Translations under genes and position numbers: made by a program
Shown: one piece after another, positions 28,760 through 38,371 of the stretch
Layout of the letters: each line of letters begins with the position of its first letter
Position numbering within the stretch: position 1 is the stretch's first letter
Notes under the pieces: model-generated
What the model was told of the DNA's origin: nothing
Databases searched by the model: none
Seen by the model: the letters and a program-made list of their open reading frames with translations, nothing else
Assembly (NCBI RefSeq): GCF_000397205.1
Contig: NC_021237.1
Span: 3,411,001-3,475,000, forward strand
Direction: 5' to 3'
Source: Pseudomonas protegens CHA0
GTDB lineage: Bacteria; Pseudomonadota; Gammaproteobacteria; Pseudomonadales; Pseudomonadaceae
Length of the DNA stretch: 64,000 nt

Positions 28760-29694
28760 CGCGAGAGCTCCAGCTGAGGTTGACGTTCGGGCAGGTAGAT
28801 TTCCGCCAGCATGCAGCGGGCGCTGCCGCCGCCGATGCGTTCAATGGTGTCGATGTTCACCGGCACCGGCTGCACATGGCGCTCGATCAGCCGGCGCTGC
28901 TCGGCATCCAGGGAGCGCCAGGCACTGCGGGACATCACCAGCAGCGGCTCGCCGGCACTGTTGTGGACTTCCAGCATATTGCCGGCGAAGGATTCCAGCT
29001 GGGCCCAGGTCAAGGGCAGCAGCTGTTTGCCGCTGCTTTCCAGGCGCTGGCGCAGGGCCGCCCGCTCCTGTGCATCGTCCAGGGCCAGCAGGCAGGCCAC
29101 CGCCAGCTGGCTGCCGACGCTCATCATCACGTTGGTGTGATAGATCGGCTCACCCTGGCGGTCCCGGGCATGAAAGGCACACAGCTCGTAACCCAGGTGC
29201 GCCACCAGCTGGTCCAGGGCCCGGGCGTGGGTGCGGGTCGAGTAGCCGGCGTAGCAGATGCGCTGCTGGCGATCCAGGACCATGCTGCCGGTGCCTTCGA
29301 GGAACAGTTCCTCCTGCTCCAGGGAGGTGAGATCCAGGGTGCGGTTCACCTGGTACTGCTCGTGCAGGTGCGCCAGTACCCCCTTGTAGCGCTCCAGGCG
29401 GCGGTTGCGGCCCTGCATCGGGTACAGCACCAGGGTGCCGTCGGGGTGGCTGCTCCAGCAGTTGTTGGGAAAGATCGAATCCGGGGTATGGGGTGCGGCG
29501 CCGTCTTCATGGACCAGCACCCGGACCCCATGCTCGCGCAGCGTCGCGACGTAGCCGTCGAACTCCTGCAGAGCCTTGGCCTGCACGTCTTCGGCGGCAC
29601 CGGGCGGGCGCTGAAAATGGTTGTTGCCGGCAGTGTCCTGGTTAAACGAAAAACGCGTGGGGCGAATCATCAAAACGCTATGGGTAGTCTGCAT
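28756..29694 (-). CDS. ctlX: Citrulline utilization hydrolase CtlX (amidinotransferase fold)
   Basis: A 312-residue cytoplasmic enzyme of the guanidino-group-modifying superfamily. Visible active-site parts are PDSIFPNNCWS (about residues 71-81), the LEGTGSMV segment (132-139), IYHTNVMMS with His186, and the C-terminal nucleophile Cys294 in GGGSARCMLAE. CtlX proteins hydrolyse citrulline to ornithine, ammonia and CO2. The start at 29694 is the first Met giving the family N-terminus (SVLMIRPTRFSFN); an in-frame ATG at 29730 exists and neither has a good ribosome site. It overlaps the AstA-type gene by four bases. Members of the same fold include arginine deiminase and DDAH, so substrate assignment is by resemblance. 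Confidence 0.85.
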   Translation of the reverse strand: MQTTHSVLMIRPTRFSFNQDTAGNNHFQRPPGAAEDVQAKALQEFDGYVATLREHGVRVLVHEDGAAPHTPDSIFPNNCWSSHPDGTLVLYPMQGRNRRLERYKGVLAHLHEQYQVNRTLDLTSLEQEELFLEGTGSMVLDRQQRICYAGYSTRTHARALDQLVAHLGYELCAFHARDRQGEPIYHTNVMMSVGSQLAVACLLALDDAQERAALRQRLESSGKQLLPLTWAQLESFAGNMLEVHNSAGEPLLVMSRSAWRSLDAEQRRLIERHVQPVPVNIDTIERIGGGSARCMLAEIYLPERQPQLELSR

Positions 29695-29849
29695 GGGGCA
29701 CGCAATCAATGAGGTTTCAGAGGGGCCCATTGTGTTTTTTTGTCGGGACAAAACCCGGCTGAACGGCGGGCCTGCACGGCAGGAAATGGCTGAAAGCACG
29801 GGTTGCCCCAGCCGATTTCGCACCTCCTGAAAACATCGATATGCGACCT

Positions 29850-29935
29850 GCAGGAGCAGGCTTGCCAGCGAAGGCGATCTTGCGAGCGGTGCAAGGCTTG
29901 CGGGCCTGTTCGCCGGCAAGCCGGCTCCTGCGGCG
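29850..29935. repeat. REP doublet
   Basis: GGCTTGCCAGCGAAGGCG at about 29859-29876 and GTTCGCCGGCAAGCCGGCTCCTG at about 29908-29930 form the inverted REP pair between the ctlX leader and the lrp-type gene. Confidence 0.8.
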
Positions 29936-29950
29936 GGGGGCGTACGGGGG

Positions 29951-30430
29951 TTATTCCATGCCGGTCTTGACCATCGCCAGCTCAGGGTGGCTGACCAGTT
30001 TGTCGATGTGCAGATCCGGGTCGTCGAACCAGACTTCGGTCAGCACCCGGTAGTGCTCCATGTCCCGGCAGCGCATGCGCAGGCTGTAGTCGAAGGCGCC
30101 GCTGATCAGCCGGCATTCCAGCACCTGGGGGCAGGCCCGGACCTTGGCCTCGAAGGCTTTCTGCGCCGCCCGCCCGCTCTGGTTGGACAAGGCCACCAGC
30201 ACCAGCAGCGACAGCCCCGGGGTGAGTTTCTTTTCGTCGAGGATGGCCCCGTAGCCACGGATGACCCCGAGCTGCTCCAGCTTGCGCACCCGTTCCAGGC
30301 ACGGCCGGGGGGTCAGGTGCACGCGCTCGGAGAGTTTCTGGTAGGTGATGCGCCCTTCGTGGCGCAGAACCTCGATGATCGCCTGGTCGATTCGATCAAG
30401 CACGATCGACAGGTCGCGGATGTCCGCCAT
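29951..30430 (-). CDS. Lrp/AsnC family transcription regulator
   Basis: A 159-residue protein. The N-terminal helix-turn-helix is residues 10-60 (LDRIDQAIIEVLRHEGRITYQKLSERVHL, then LERVRKLEQLGVIRGYGAIL). The C-terminal RAM ligand domain contains VLECRLISGAFDYSLRMRCRDM. It sits between the amino-acid ABC transporter and the ctlX-astA pair on the same strand, so it very likely responds to an amino acid and controls both. The gap to hisP-type ATPase gene is only 12 bases, indicating co-transcription with the transporter. Confidence 0.92.
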   Translation of the reverse strand: MADIRDLSIVLDRIDQAIIEVLRHEGRITYQKLSERVHLTPRPCLERVRKLEQLGVIRGYGAILDEKKLTPGLSLLVLVALSNQSGRAAQKAFEAKVRACPQVLECRLISGAFDYSLRMRCRDMEHYRVLTEVWFDDPDLHIDKLVSHPELAMVKTGME

Positions 30431-30442
30431 GGATGTCTTCCC

Positions 30443-31204
30443 TCACTTCAAACGGCCGGATAGAAACTGCTGCAAACGTTCACTCTGCGGCTGGTCGAGA
30501 ATCGCCGGGCTACCCTGCTCCTCGACCCGCCCTTGATGCAAGAACAACACCTGGCTCGACACTTGTCGGGCAAAGCTCATTTCATGGGTGACCATGAGCA
30601 TGGTCCGCCCCTCTTCGGCCAGGGCCTGGATCACCTTCAGCACCTCCCCCACCAGTTCCGGGTCCAGCGCCGAGGTCGGCTCGTCGAACAGCAGGATCTG
30701 CGGCTCCACCGCCAGGGCCCGGGCGATCGCCACCCGCTGTTGCTGGCCACCGGACAGGAACGCCGGGTACTGCTCGGCCACCCGTTGCGCCAAGCCCACC
30801 TTGTCCAGGTAGGCGCGGGCACTGGCTTCGGCCTCCTTGCGGCCAATGCCCAGCACCCGGCACGGCGCCAGCATGATGTTCTCCAGCACGCTGAGGTGGC
30901 TCCACAGGTTGAAGTGCTGGAACACCATGGCCAGGCGCGTGCGCAGGCGCTGCAACTGGGCCGGGCTGGCCACCTGCATGCCGCCTGGGGCATCGCGGGT
31001 GACAATCGCCTCGCCGTCCAGGGCAATGGCCCCGGCATCGGCCCGCTCCAGGAAGTTGATGCAGCGCAGCATGGTGCTCTTGCCCGAGCCACTGGCGCCG
31101 ATCATGCTCACCACGTCTCCGGCCCGGGCCTTCAACGAGACGCCCTTGAGCACCTCGTTGTCACCAAAACGCTTGTAGAGATTTTCAACGGTCAATTTGT
31201 ACAT
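30443..31204 (-). CDS. Polar amino-acid ABC transporter ATPase (HisP/AotP type)
   Basis: A 253-residue cytoplasmic ATPase: Walker A GASGSGKST near residue 36, signature LSGGQQQR near 160, Walker B ILLFDEPTSALD. It also has the HisP-specific insert around residues 70-85 (TRDAPGGMQVASPAQLQ). It powers import of basic or polar amino acids. The ATG at 31204 follows CCAGGAGT. Order on the minus strand is binding protein, permease, permease, ATPase, Lrp regulator. Confidence 0.92.
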   Translation of the reverse strand: MYKLTVENLYKRFGDNEVLKGVSLKARAGDVVSMIGASGSGKSTMLRCINFLERADAGAIALDGEAIVTRDAPGGMQVASPAQLQRLRTRLAMVFQHFNLWSHLSVLENIMLAPCRVLGIGRKEAEASARAYLDKVGLAQRVAEQYPAFLSGGQQQRVAIARALAVEPQILLFDEPTSALDPELVGEVLKVIQALAEEGRTMLMVTHEMSFARQVSSQVLFLHQGRVEEQGSPAILDQPQSERLQQFLSGRLK

Positions 31205-31268
31205 CGCAGACTCCTGGAACCCCGCCGCTGGCAGCAAGGTTCTGGATAGGAAAAAGAGGAAAGGAACG

Positions 31269-31979
31269 TCAGTGAGCCGGGCCGAGGAAGCTCAGCCAGC
31301 GCCGCTCCGCCAGGCGGAAGGCCGCCACCAGGCCGAAGGACAGCCCCAGGTACAACAGGCCGGCGATGCCGAAGGCCTGGAAGGTCATGAAGGTGGCGGC
31401 ATTGGCGTCCCGGGCCACCTTGAGGATGTCCGGGATGGTGGCGGTGAAGGCCACCGAGGTGGCGTGCAGCATGAGGATCACCTCGTTGCTGTAGTACGGC
31501 AGCGCCCGGCGCAGGGCCGAAGGCAGGATCAGCCGCCAGTACAGGCGCCAGCCGCTCAGGCCATAGGCGTGGGCTGCCTCGATCTCGCCATAGGGAATGC
31601 TGCGGATGGCCCCGGCGAAGATCTCCACGGTGTAGGCGCAGGTGTTCAGGGTGAAGGCCAGCAAGGTGCAGTTCATGGCATCGCGGAAGAAGGCTTCGAG
31701 CAACGGCTGCTGGCGTATCGCGGCAATGCCGTACAGGCCGCTGTAGCAGATCAGCAGCTGGATGTACAAAGGCGTGCCGCGAAACACATAGGTGAACAGC
31801 TGCACCGGCCAGCGCAGCAGCGCCCAGTGCGAGGTGCGCGCAATGGCCAGGGGCAGCGACAGGACAAAACCCATGGCCAGGCTGGCCACCAGCAGCCACA
31901 GGGTCATGGCCAGCCCGGTAAGGCTCTCGCCGTCAGTGAACAGAAACGGCCGCCAGTATTCCTGGATCAGTTCGATCAT
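31269..31979 (-). CDS. Polar amino-acid ABC permease (HisM type)
   Basis: A 236-residue inner-membrane protein with about five helices and the EAA-like loop EIEAAHAYGLSGWRLYWRLILPSALRRALP, diagnostic for HisMQ-type permeases. It overlaps the preceding permease gene by four bases and forms a heterodimer with it, judged by family knowledge. Confidence 0.92.
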   Translation of the reverse strand: MIELIQEYWRPFLFTDGESLTGLAMTLWLLVASLAMGFVLSLPLAIARTSHWALLRWPVQLFTYVFRGTPLYIQLLICYSGLYGIAAIRQQPLLEAFFRDAMNCTLLAFTLNTCAYTVEIFAGAIRSIPYGEIEAAHAYGLSGWRLYWRLILPSALRRALPYYSNEVILMLHATSVAFTATIPDILKVARDANAATFMTFQAFGIAGLLYLGLSFGLVAAFRLAERRWLSFLGPAH

Positions 31980-32710
31980 CGCGACAGCCCTCGCACGCCC
32001 TGGTTGTAGTGCCGTTCCAGGCGCCGCAGCAGCTGGTTCGAAGCGCTGGTGATCAGCAGGTACAGGGCCGCCGCCAGGAGCAGGAAATCCAGCATGTTGA
32101 AGGTGCTCTTGCCGGCTTCCTGGGCCACCTTGACCAGGTCGGTGAGGCCGATGATCGACACCAGCGCCGTAGCCTTGAGCAGCACCAGCCAGTTATTGCC
32201 CAGGCTCGGCAAGGCGAAGCGCATCATCTGCGGGAACACCACGTGGCGAAAGCGCTGCATGCGGCTCAGGCCGAAGGCCGCCGCGGCTTCCTGCTGGCCC
32301 CGGGGCACGCTGAGGATTGCCCCGCGAAAGGTCTCGGTGAAATAGGCGCCGTAGATGAAGCCCAGGGTCACGATCCCGGCCACGAAGGGGTCGATCTCCA
32401 TATAGGGCCAGTCCAGCAGTTCGGTCAGGGCCGTGAGCCAGCCCTGCAGGCTGTAGAAGATCAGCAGCATCAGCACCAGGTCCGGTACGCCGCGGATCAA
32501 GGTGGTGTAGCAGGTCGCCGGGATCTGCAGCAGGCGCAGCGGCGAAAGCTTGGCCGCCGCCCCCAGCAACCCCAGGAGCATGCTCACCAGCAGCGCCAGG
32601 GCGGAGAGTTTCAGGGTCATCCAGGCGCCGTGCAGCAACAGCGGCCCATAGCCTTGCAGGACCTCGAGGTCCAGGCCTAACAGAGTCAGAAAGGTATTCA
32701 CGCCAATCAC
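31976..32710 (-). CDS. Polar amino-acid ABC permease (HisQ type)
   Basis: A 244-residue inner-membrane permease with EAA loop QQEAAAAFGLSRMQRFRHVVFPQMMRFALP and the TTLIRGVPDLVLMLLIFY segment typical of HisQ. The start is a GTG at 32710; no in-frame ATG lies nearby. A further GTG nine bases inside is possible. It lies 63 bases downstream of the binding-protein gene. Confidence 0.9.
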   Translation of the reverse strand: MIGVNTFLTLLGLDLEVLQGYGPLLLHGAWMTLKLSALALLVSMLLGLLGAAAKLSPLRLLQIPATCYTTLIRGVPDLVLMLLIFYSLQGWLTALTELLDWPYMEIDPFVAGIVTLGFIYGAYFTETFRGAILSVPRGQQEAAAAFGLSRMQRFRHVVFPQMMRFALPSLGNNWLVLLKATALVSIIGLTDLVKVAQEAGKSTFNMLDFLLLAAALYLLITSASNQLLRRLERHYNQGVRGLSR

Positions 32711-32773
32711 CTTGCTCGGGCCACGGCCGGGCCCGGGATACTGGGTAACAGTCCCGGGGCCCGCCGTGGGCGA

Positions 32774-33553
32774 TCAGTTGTTGTAGAGGTCGAGGTCGCC
32801 GAAGTACTTGCGCTGGATCTGGGCGTAGATGCCCTTCTCATGCAGCGCCTGGATGGCGCCATTGAGCATGGCCTTGAGCTCGTCCTGGTCCTTGCGCAGG
32901 CCAATGGCGATCTCCGACGGCACCAGAGGGTCGCTGATGCCGACGCTGTTCTCGAAGTCGGCGCCCTGGGGTGATGCGAGGAAGCTCATCTGCGCTTGCA
33001 GCTTGTCCTGGATCGAGGCGTCCAGCCGGCCGTAGATCAGGTCGGCATAGACCTGGTCCTGGTTCTGGTAGGCCCGCAGCTTGACCCCCGCCGGGCCCAG
33101 CTTGGCCCTGGCGTAGGTTTCCTGGACGGTGCCCTGCATGTAGCCCAGGGTCTTGCCCTTCAGCGATTCACCGGTGGGTTCGAGGCCCGAGCCCTTGCGC
33201 GTGACGATGGCCGTGGGGCCGGCGTACAGCCGGTCGCTGAAGTCGATCTGCTTGCGCCGCGCATCGGTAACGGTCATGGAGGACTCGATGGCGTCGAACT
33301 TGCCGGCCTTGAGTGCCGGGATCAGGCCGTCGAAGTCGTTGCTGACCCACACGCACTTGAGCTTGAGCTCGGCGCAGATGGCGTTGCCCAGGTCGACACC
33401 GAAGCCCTGCACGCCGCCGCCTGCCGTGGTGGATTCAAAGGGCGGATAGCTCGGGTTGACGCCAAAGCGCAGTTCTTTCCATTCCTTGGCGCTGGCGCCC
33501 ATGGAAACGCACGCAATTGCCAGTAACGGCACAGCCAGCCAGTGTTTAGTCAT
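32774..33553 (-). CDS. Periplasmic polar amino-acid binding protein (HisJ/AotJ type)
   Basis: A 259-residue secreted protein with a signal peptide to about residue 22 (MGASA). The mature start LRFGVNPSYPPFES, then GFGVDLGNAICAEL and SMTVTDARRKQIDFSDRLY, are signature segments of the family 3 amino-acid binding proteins for lysine, arginine, ornithine and histidine. Given the ctlX and astA neighbours, arginine, citrulline or ornithine are the likely ligands. It is first gene of the minus-strand transport operon. Confidence 0.93.
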   Translation of the reverse strand: MTKHWLAVPLLAIACVSMGASAKEWKELRFGVNPSYPPFESTTAGGGVQGFGVDLGNAICAELKLKCVWVSNDFDGLIPALKAGKFDAIESSMTVTDARRKQIDFSDRLYAGPTAIVTRKGSGLEPTGESLKGKTLGYMQGTVQETYARAKLGPAGVKLRAYQNQDQVYADLIYGRLDASIQDKLQAQMSFLASPQGADFENSVGISDPLVPSEIAIGLRKDQDELKAMLNGAIQALHEKGIYAQIQRKYFGDLDLYNN

Positions 33554-33985
33554 CTTCAGAGTCCCGGATTATTTGGATTTATAGCGGCCCGGCAGCAATG
33601 CCAGGCCCCACTTGTGACAGGGGCAGAGAGTGGATGCGGGGTCGCCGCAGTCGGGTTCTTGTTGTTATTGGCCAGGTTTGGCGCGCAGAGCCGAACCCGT
33701 TCCTGGTTGCCGCGGTCTACGCTGCAACGGAGCGCCAGAATGCCAACTGCCGAAGTGGCCCAGGTGTCGTAAGGGGCGCCTGAAACAGCCGGGATCGGCT
33801 GATCACGGCTATTTCACAGCCGATTCTGTCGTCAAGGCTCTACACCTTGGTCCAGAGCGGTTGCGCAAGGCCAGGGCGTGTTTTCTTGTCATGCAAAAAT
33901 GCACAGTCGACCTGCAGCTTTCCGGGTTGTAATTGGCAAATTTGCACTGCTACGATCCGCCGATGCTCGCGCGCGAGCCTCATAT
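33554..33985. promoter_or_regulatory. Divergent promoter region, amino-acid importer / branched-chain acyl-CoA genes
   Basis: About 430 non-coding bases between two divergent catabolic units. A perfect 10-base palindrome GCAAATTTGC lies at 33936-33945 and TGCAAAAATGCA lies around 33891-33902, both close to the plus-strand gene. They are candidate operator half-sites for an unidentified regulator. Weak TGTCGT occurrences (near 33767 and 33827) recall ArgR half-sites but are not convincing. Confidence 0.4.
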
Positions 33986-33989
33986 AAAA

Positions 33990-33997
33990 AACAATAA
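33990..33997 (+). promoter_or_regulatory. Candidate Crc/Hfq catabolite motif before the HIBYL-CoA hydrolase gene
   Basis: AACAATAA matches the AAnAAnAA catabolite-activity motif exactly and is followed directly by the GGGAG ribosome site of the gene at 34014. In Pseudomonas, Hfq with Crc binds such sites to block translation when a preferred carbon source is present. Confidence 0.5.
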
Positions 33998-34013
33998 AAG
34001 CAGGGAGTTAGTG

Positions 34014-35120
34014 ATGACTGCTCAGGTTTCATCCCAGGCGAGCCGGGCCTGCGACGCCACCCCGGACGAAGTGTTGGTCGAGGTGCGCAACCACATCGGC
34101 TACCTGACCCTAAACCGCCCCGCCGGCCTCAACGCCATCACCCTGTCGATGGTCCGCACCTTGCAGCAGCACCTGGACCACTGGGCCCAGGATCCGTTGA
34201 TCCACGCCGTCGTCCTGCGTGGCGCGGGGGACAAGGCTTTCTGCGCCGGCGGCGATATCCGCTCGCTGTACGACAGCTACCACAGCGGCGACAGCCTGCA
34301 CCAAGACTTCTTCGTCGAGGAATATGCCCTTGACCTGACCATCCACCACTACCGCAAGCCGGTGCTGGCGCTGATGGACGGTTTTGTCCTGGGTGGCGGC
34401 ATGGGCCTGGTGCAAGGCGCCGACCTGCGGGTAGTCACCGAGCGCAGCCGCCTGGCGATGCCGGAGGTGGCCATCGGTTACTTCCCGGATGTTGGCGGCA
34501 GTTACTTCCTGTCGCGCATACCCGGTGAGCTGGGGATCTATCTCGGAGTCAGCGGCGTGCAGATCCGCGCCGCCGATGCCCTGTACTGCGGCCTGGCCGA
34601 CTGGCACCTGGACAGCAGCAAGCTGGACCTGCTGAACCAGCGCCTGGACCGCCTGCACTGGAGCGACTCGCCCCTCAAGGACCTGCAAGGCCTGCTGGCC
34701 AGGCTCGCGGTGCAGGCCCTGCCCGATGCGCCCCTGCAAGCCTTGCGCCCGGTCATCGACCACTTCTTCGCCCAGGCGGACGTACCCAGCATCGTCGAGC
34801 AACTGCGTACCGTCACCATTGCCGACAGCCATGAATGGGCGCGCAGCACCGCCGACCTGCTGGAAACCCGCTCTCCCCTGGCCATGGCCGTGACCCTGGA
34901 AATGCTGCGCCACGGCCGCCAGTTGAGCCTGGAACAATGCTTCGCCCTGGAACTGCACCTGGACCGGCAGTGGTTCGAGCGTGGCGACCTGATGGAAGGC
35001 GTACGCGCCCTGATCATCGACAAAGACAAGACTCCGCACTGGAATCCGCCCACCCTGGCGGCCCTCGACGCCGATCGGGTGGCGAGCTTCTTCAGCGGTT
35101 TTGACGGCAGCGGGAGCTGA
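34014..35120 (+). CDS. 3-hydroxyisobutyryl-CoA hydrolase-like enoyl-CoA hydratase family protein
   Basis: A 368-residue enzyme of the crotonase superfamily, longer than a plain hydratase and typical of the ECH_2 type. It shows [13 protein letters not shown], the oxyanion-hole segment [29 protein letters not shown] and [19 protein letters not shown], which distinguish the 3-hydroxyisobutyryl-CoA hydrolase group. This step frees 3-hydroxyisobutyrate in valine breakdown. The start at 34014 follows GGGAG. It is followed four bases later by an acyl-CoA dehydrogenase gene, which would supply the earlier isobutyryl-CoA oxidation. Confidence 0.88.
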   Translation: MTAQVSSQASRACDATPDEVLVEVRNHIGYLTLNRPAGLNAITLSMVRTLQQHLDHWAQDPLIHAVVLRGAGDKAFCAGGDIRSLYDSYHSGDSLHQDFFVEEYALDLTIHHYRKPVLALMDGFVLGGGMGLVQGADLRVVTERSRLAMPEVAIGYFPDVGGSYFLSRIPGELGIYLGVSGVQIRAADALYCGLADWHLDSSKLDLLNQRLDRLHWSDSPLKDLQGLLARLAVQALPDAPLQALRPVIDHFFAQADVPSIVEQLRTVTIADSHEWARSTADLLETRSPLAMAVTLEMLRHGRQLSLEQCFALELHLDRQWFERGDLMEGVRALIIDKDKTPHWNPPTLAALDADRVASFFSGFDGSGS

Positions 35121-35124
35121 ACTC

Positions 35125-36276
35125 ATGCACGACATTGAACTGACCGAAGAGCAAGTGATGATCCGCGACATGGCCCGGGACTTCGCCCGAGGCGAGATCG
35201 CCCCCCATGCCCAGGCCTGGGAAAAGGCCGGCTGGATCGACGATGGCCTGGTGCGCAAGATGGGCGAACTGGGCCTGCTGGGCATGGTGGTTCCCGAGGA
35301 ATGGGGCGGCAGCTACCTGGACTACGTGGCCTATGCCCTGGCAGTGGAAGAAATCGCCGCCGGCGACGGCGCCACCGGTGCCCTGATGAGCATCCACAAC
35401 TCGGTGGGCTGCGGGCCGATCCTCAACTACGGCAGCCAGGAACAAAAGCAGCAATGGCTGCCGCGCCTGGCCGCTGGCGAAGCCATCGGCTGCTTCTGCC
35501 TGACCGAACCCCAGGCCGGCTCCGAAGCCCACAACCTGCGCACCCGCGCCGAACTGCGGGACGGCCAGTGGGTAATCAACGGCGCCAAGCAGTTCGTCAG
35601 CAACGGCAAGCGCGCCCAGCTAGCCATCGTTTTTGCAGTGACCGACCCGGAACTGGGCAAGAAAGGCCTGTCGGCGTTCCTGGTGCCCACCGACACCCCG
35701 GGCTTCATCGTCGACCGCACCGAACACAAGATGGGCATCCGCGCCTCCGACACCTGCGCCGTGACCCTCAACCAATGCACCATCCCCGAGGCCAACCTGC
35801 TGGGTGAACGGGGCAAGGGCCTGGCCATCGCCCTGTCCAACCTCGAAGGCGGGCGCATCGGCATCGCCGCCCAGGCCCTGGGCATCGCCCGCGCCGCCTT
35901 TGAAGCCGCCCTGGCCTACGCCCGGGAGCGGGTGCAGTTCGACAAGCCGATCATCGAACACCAGAGCATCGCCAACCTGCTGGCCGACATGCACACCCGC
36001 CTGAATGCCGCCCGCCTGCTGATCCTCCACGCCGCGCGCCTGCGCAGCGCGGGCCAGCCGTGCCTGTCGGAGGCTTCCCAGGCCAAGCTGTTCGCCTCGG
36101 AAATGGCCGAGAAGGTCTGCTCCTCGGCCATGCAGATCCATGGTGGTTATGGGTATCTGGAGGACTATCCGGTGGAGCGCTACTACCGTGACGCACGGAT
36201 TACCCAGATCTACGAAGGCTCCAGCGAGATCCAGCGCCTGCTGATCGCTCGCGAGTTGAAGCATTACCAGCTGTAG
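35125..36276 (+). CDS. Acyl-CoA dehydrogenase (probable isobutyryl-CoA dehydrogenase)
   Basis: A 383-residue FAD enzyme. It has [13 protein letters not shown] (flavin/substrate loop), the [32 protein letters not shown]-terminal region with the catalytic Glu in YEGSSE, and IHGGYG. Family members oxidise acyl-CoA to enoyl-CoA and pass electrons to ETF. Pairing with an HIBYL-CoA hydrolase gene suggests isobutyryl-CoA as substrate, an inference from context. It is followed by a strong terminator. Confidence 0.9.
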   Translation: MHDIELTEEQVMIRDMARDFARGEIAPHAQAWEKAGWIDDGLVRKMGELGLLGMVVPEEWGGSYLDYVAYALAVEEIAAGDGATGALMSIHNSVGCGPILNYGSQEQKQQWLPRLAAGEAIGCFCLTEPQAGSEAHNLRTRAELRDGQWVINGAKQFVSNGKRAQLAIVFAVTDPELGKKGLSAFLVPTDTPGFIVDRTEHKMGIRASDTCAVTLNQCTIPEANLLGERGKGLAIALSNLEGGRIGIAAQALGIARAAFEAALAYARERVQFDKPIIEHQSIANLLADMHTRLNAARLLILHAARLRSAGQPCLSEASQAKLFASEMAEKVCSSAMQIHGGYGYLEDYPVERYYRDARITQIYEGSSEIQRLLIARELKHYQL

Positions 36277-36294
36277 GCATTGACGCCGAAAACA

Positions 36295-36325
36295 AAAAAT
36301 CGCAGCCGGGGCTGCGATTTTTTTT
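36295..36325. terminator. Bidirectional rho-independent terminator
   Basis: AAAAATCGCAGC-cggg-GCTGCGATTTTT is a 12-base perfect stem with an A-tract on one side and a T-tract of eight on the other. It ends the plus-strand acyl-CoA dehydrogenase transcript and can also serve the minus-strand operon arriving from the right. Confidence 0.9.
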
Positions 36326-36336
36326 GGCTGTTCCCT

Positions 36337-36420
36337 CGTGGGAGCCGGCTTGCCGGCGAGCAGGCCCCTGAGTCATGCGCTGCCCTCGGGGACGCCTTCG
36401 CTGGCAAGCCAGCTCCTACG
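36337..36420. repeat. REP doublet
   Basis: GGGAGCCGGCTTGCCGGCGA and CCTTCGCTGGCAAGCCAGCTCCTACG, inverted relative to each other, lie between the terminator and the end of the minus-strand operon. Confidence 0.8.
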
Positions 36421-36437
36421 TGGCTAGGACGCTGCGG

Positions 36438-37211
<774 letters not shown>

Positions 37212-37231
37212 GAATCAGCTCCTGCTAAAAG

Positions 37232-38359
37232 TCAGAGATTGCGCGAAATGACCATGCGCTGAATGTCGCTGGTGCCTTCGTAGATCTGGCAGATGCGCAC
37301 ATCGCGGTAGATCCGCTCCACCGGGAAGTCGCTCAAATAGCCATAGCCGCCCAGGGTTTGCAAGGCCGCGGAACAGACCTTCTCGGCCATTTCCGAGGCG
37401 AACAGCTTGGCCATCGAGGCCTCCACCAGCGCCGGCTTGCCGCTGTCGCGCAGGGCCGCGGCGTAGTGCACCATCTGCCGCGCCACGGCGATCTGGGTGG
37501 CCATGTCCGCCAGGCGGAAGGCCACGGCCTGGTGCTCGATGATCGGCTTGCCGAAGGTTTCGCGCTCACGGGCGTAATCCCGTGCCGCTTCGAATGCGGC
37601 CCGGGCCATGCCCACCGATTGCGAGGCAATGCCCACGCGCCCGCCTTCAAGGTTGGCCAGGGCGATCTTGTAGCCCTCGCCCTCCTCGCCCAGGCGGTTG
37701 GCCAGCGGCACCTTCACATCCTCGAAGAGGATCTGGCAGGTGTCGGAGGCGTGCTGGCCGAGCTTGTCCTCGACGCGCGCGACCTTATAGCCCGGCGAGT
37801 CGGTGGGCACGATAAAGGCACTGATGCCGCGCTTGCCGGCCGCCGGGTCGGTGACCGCGAACACGATCACCACCCCGGCGTTCTGCCCGGAGGTGATGAA
37901 CTGTTTGCAGCCGTTGAGCACATAGTGGTCGCCGTCGCGGCGGGCCCGGGTTTTCAGGCTGCTGGCATCGGAGCCGGCCTGGGGTTCGGTCAGGGCGAAG
38001 GCGCCGAGCATGGCGCCACTGGCCAGGGGCTTGAGGAAGCGTTCCTTCTGGTCATCGTTGCCGAATTTGAGGATCGGCACGCAGCCCACCGAGTTGTGCA
38101 CGCTCATGATGGTGGAACAGGCGCCATCACCGGCGGCGACTTCCTCCAGGGCCATGACATAGGCCAGGTAGCCGGTGTCGCACCCGCCCCACTGCTCGGG
38201 CACCAGCATGCCGAAGAAACCCAGCTCGGCCATCTCGGCAATGGCTTCCTTGGGAAAGCGGTGCTCGCGGTCCCAGTCGGCGGCGAAAGGCTTGAGGCGC
38301 TCCTGGGCGAATTGCCGGGCCGCGTCGCTGATCTGCAGTTGTTCGTCATTGGGCAACAT
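37232..38359 (-). CDS. Short/branched-chain acyl-CoA dehydrogenase
   Basis: A 375-residue FAD enzyme: [58 protein letters not shown] with the catalytic Glu in YEGTSD. It is distinct from the plus-strand dehydrogenase at 35.1-36.3 kb. In the P. putida counterpart of this operon the enzyme acts on short chains. With the HSD10-type SDR and thiolase next door, 2-methylbutyryl-CoA (isoleucine route) is a plausible substrate. Confidence 0.92.
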   Translation of the reverse strand: MLPNDEQLQISDAARQFAQERLKPFAADWDREHRFPKEAIAEMAELGFFGMLVPEQWGGCDTGYLAYVMALEEVAAGDGACSTIMSVHNSVGCVPILKFGNDDQKERFLKPLASGAMLGAFALTEPQAGSDASSLKTRARRDGDHYVLNGCKQFITSGQNAGVVIVFAVTDPAAGKRGISAFIVPTDSPGYKVARVEDKLGQHASDTCQILFEDVKVPLANRLGEEGEGYKIALANLEGGRVGIASQSVGMARAAFEAARDYARERETFGKPIIEHQAVAFRLADMATQIAVARQMVHYAAALRDSGKPALVEASMAKLFASEMAEKVCSAALQTLGGYGYLSDFPVERIYRDVRICQIYEGTSDIQRMVISRNL

Positions 38360-38371
38360 CGGGATTCCTCG

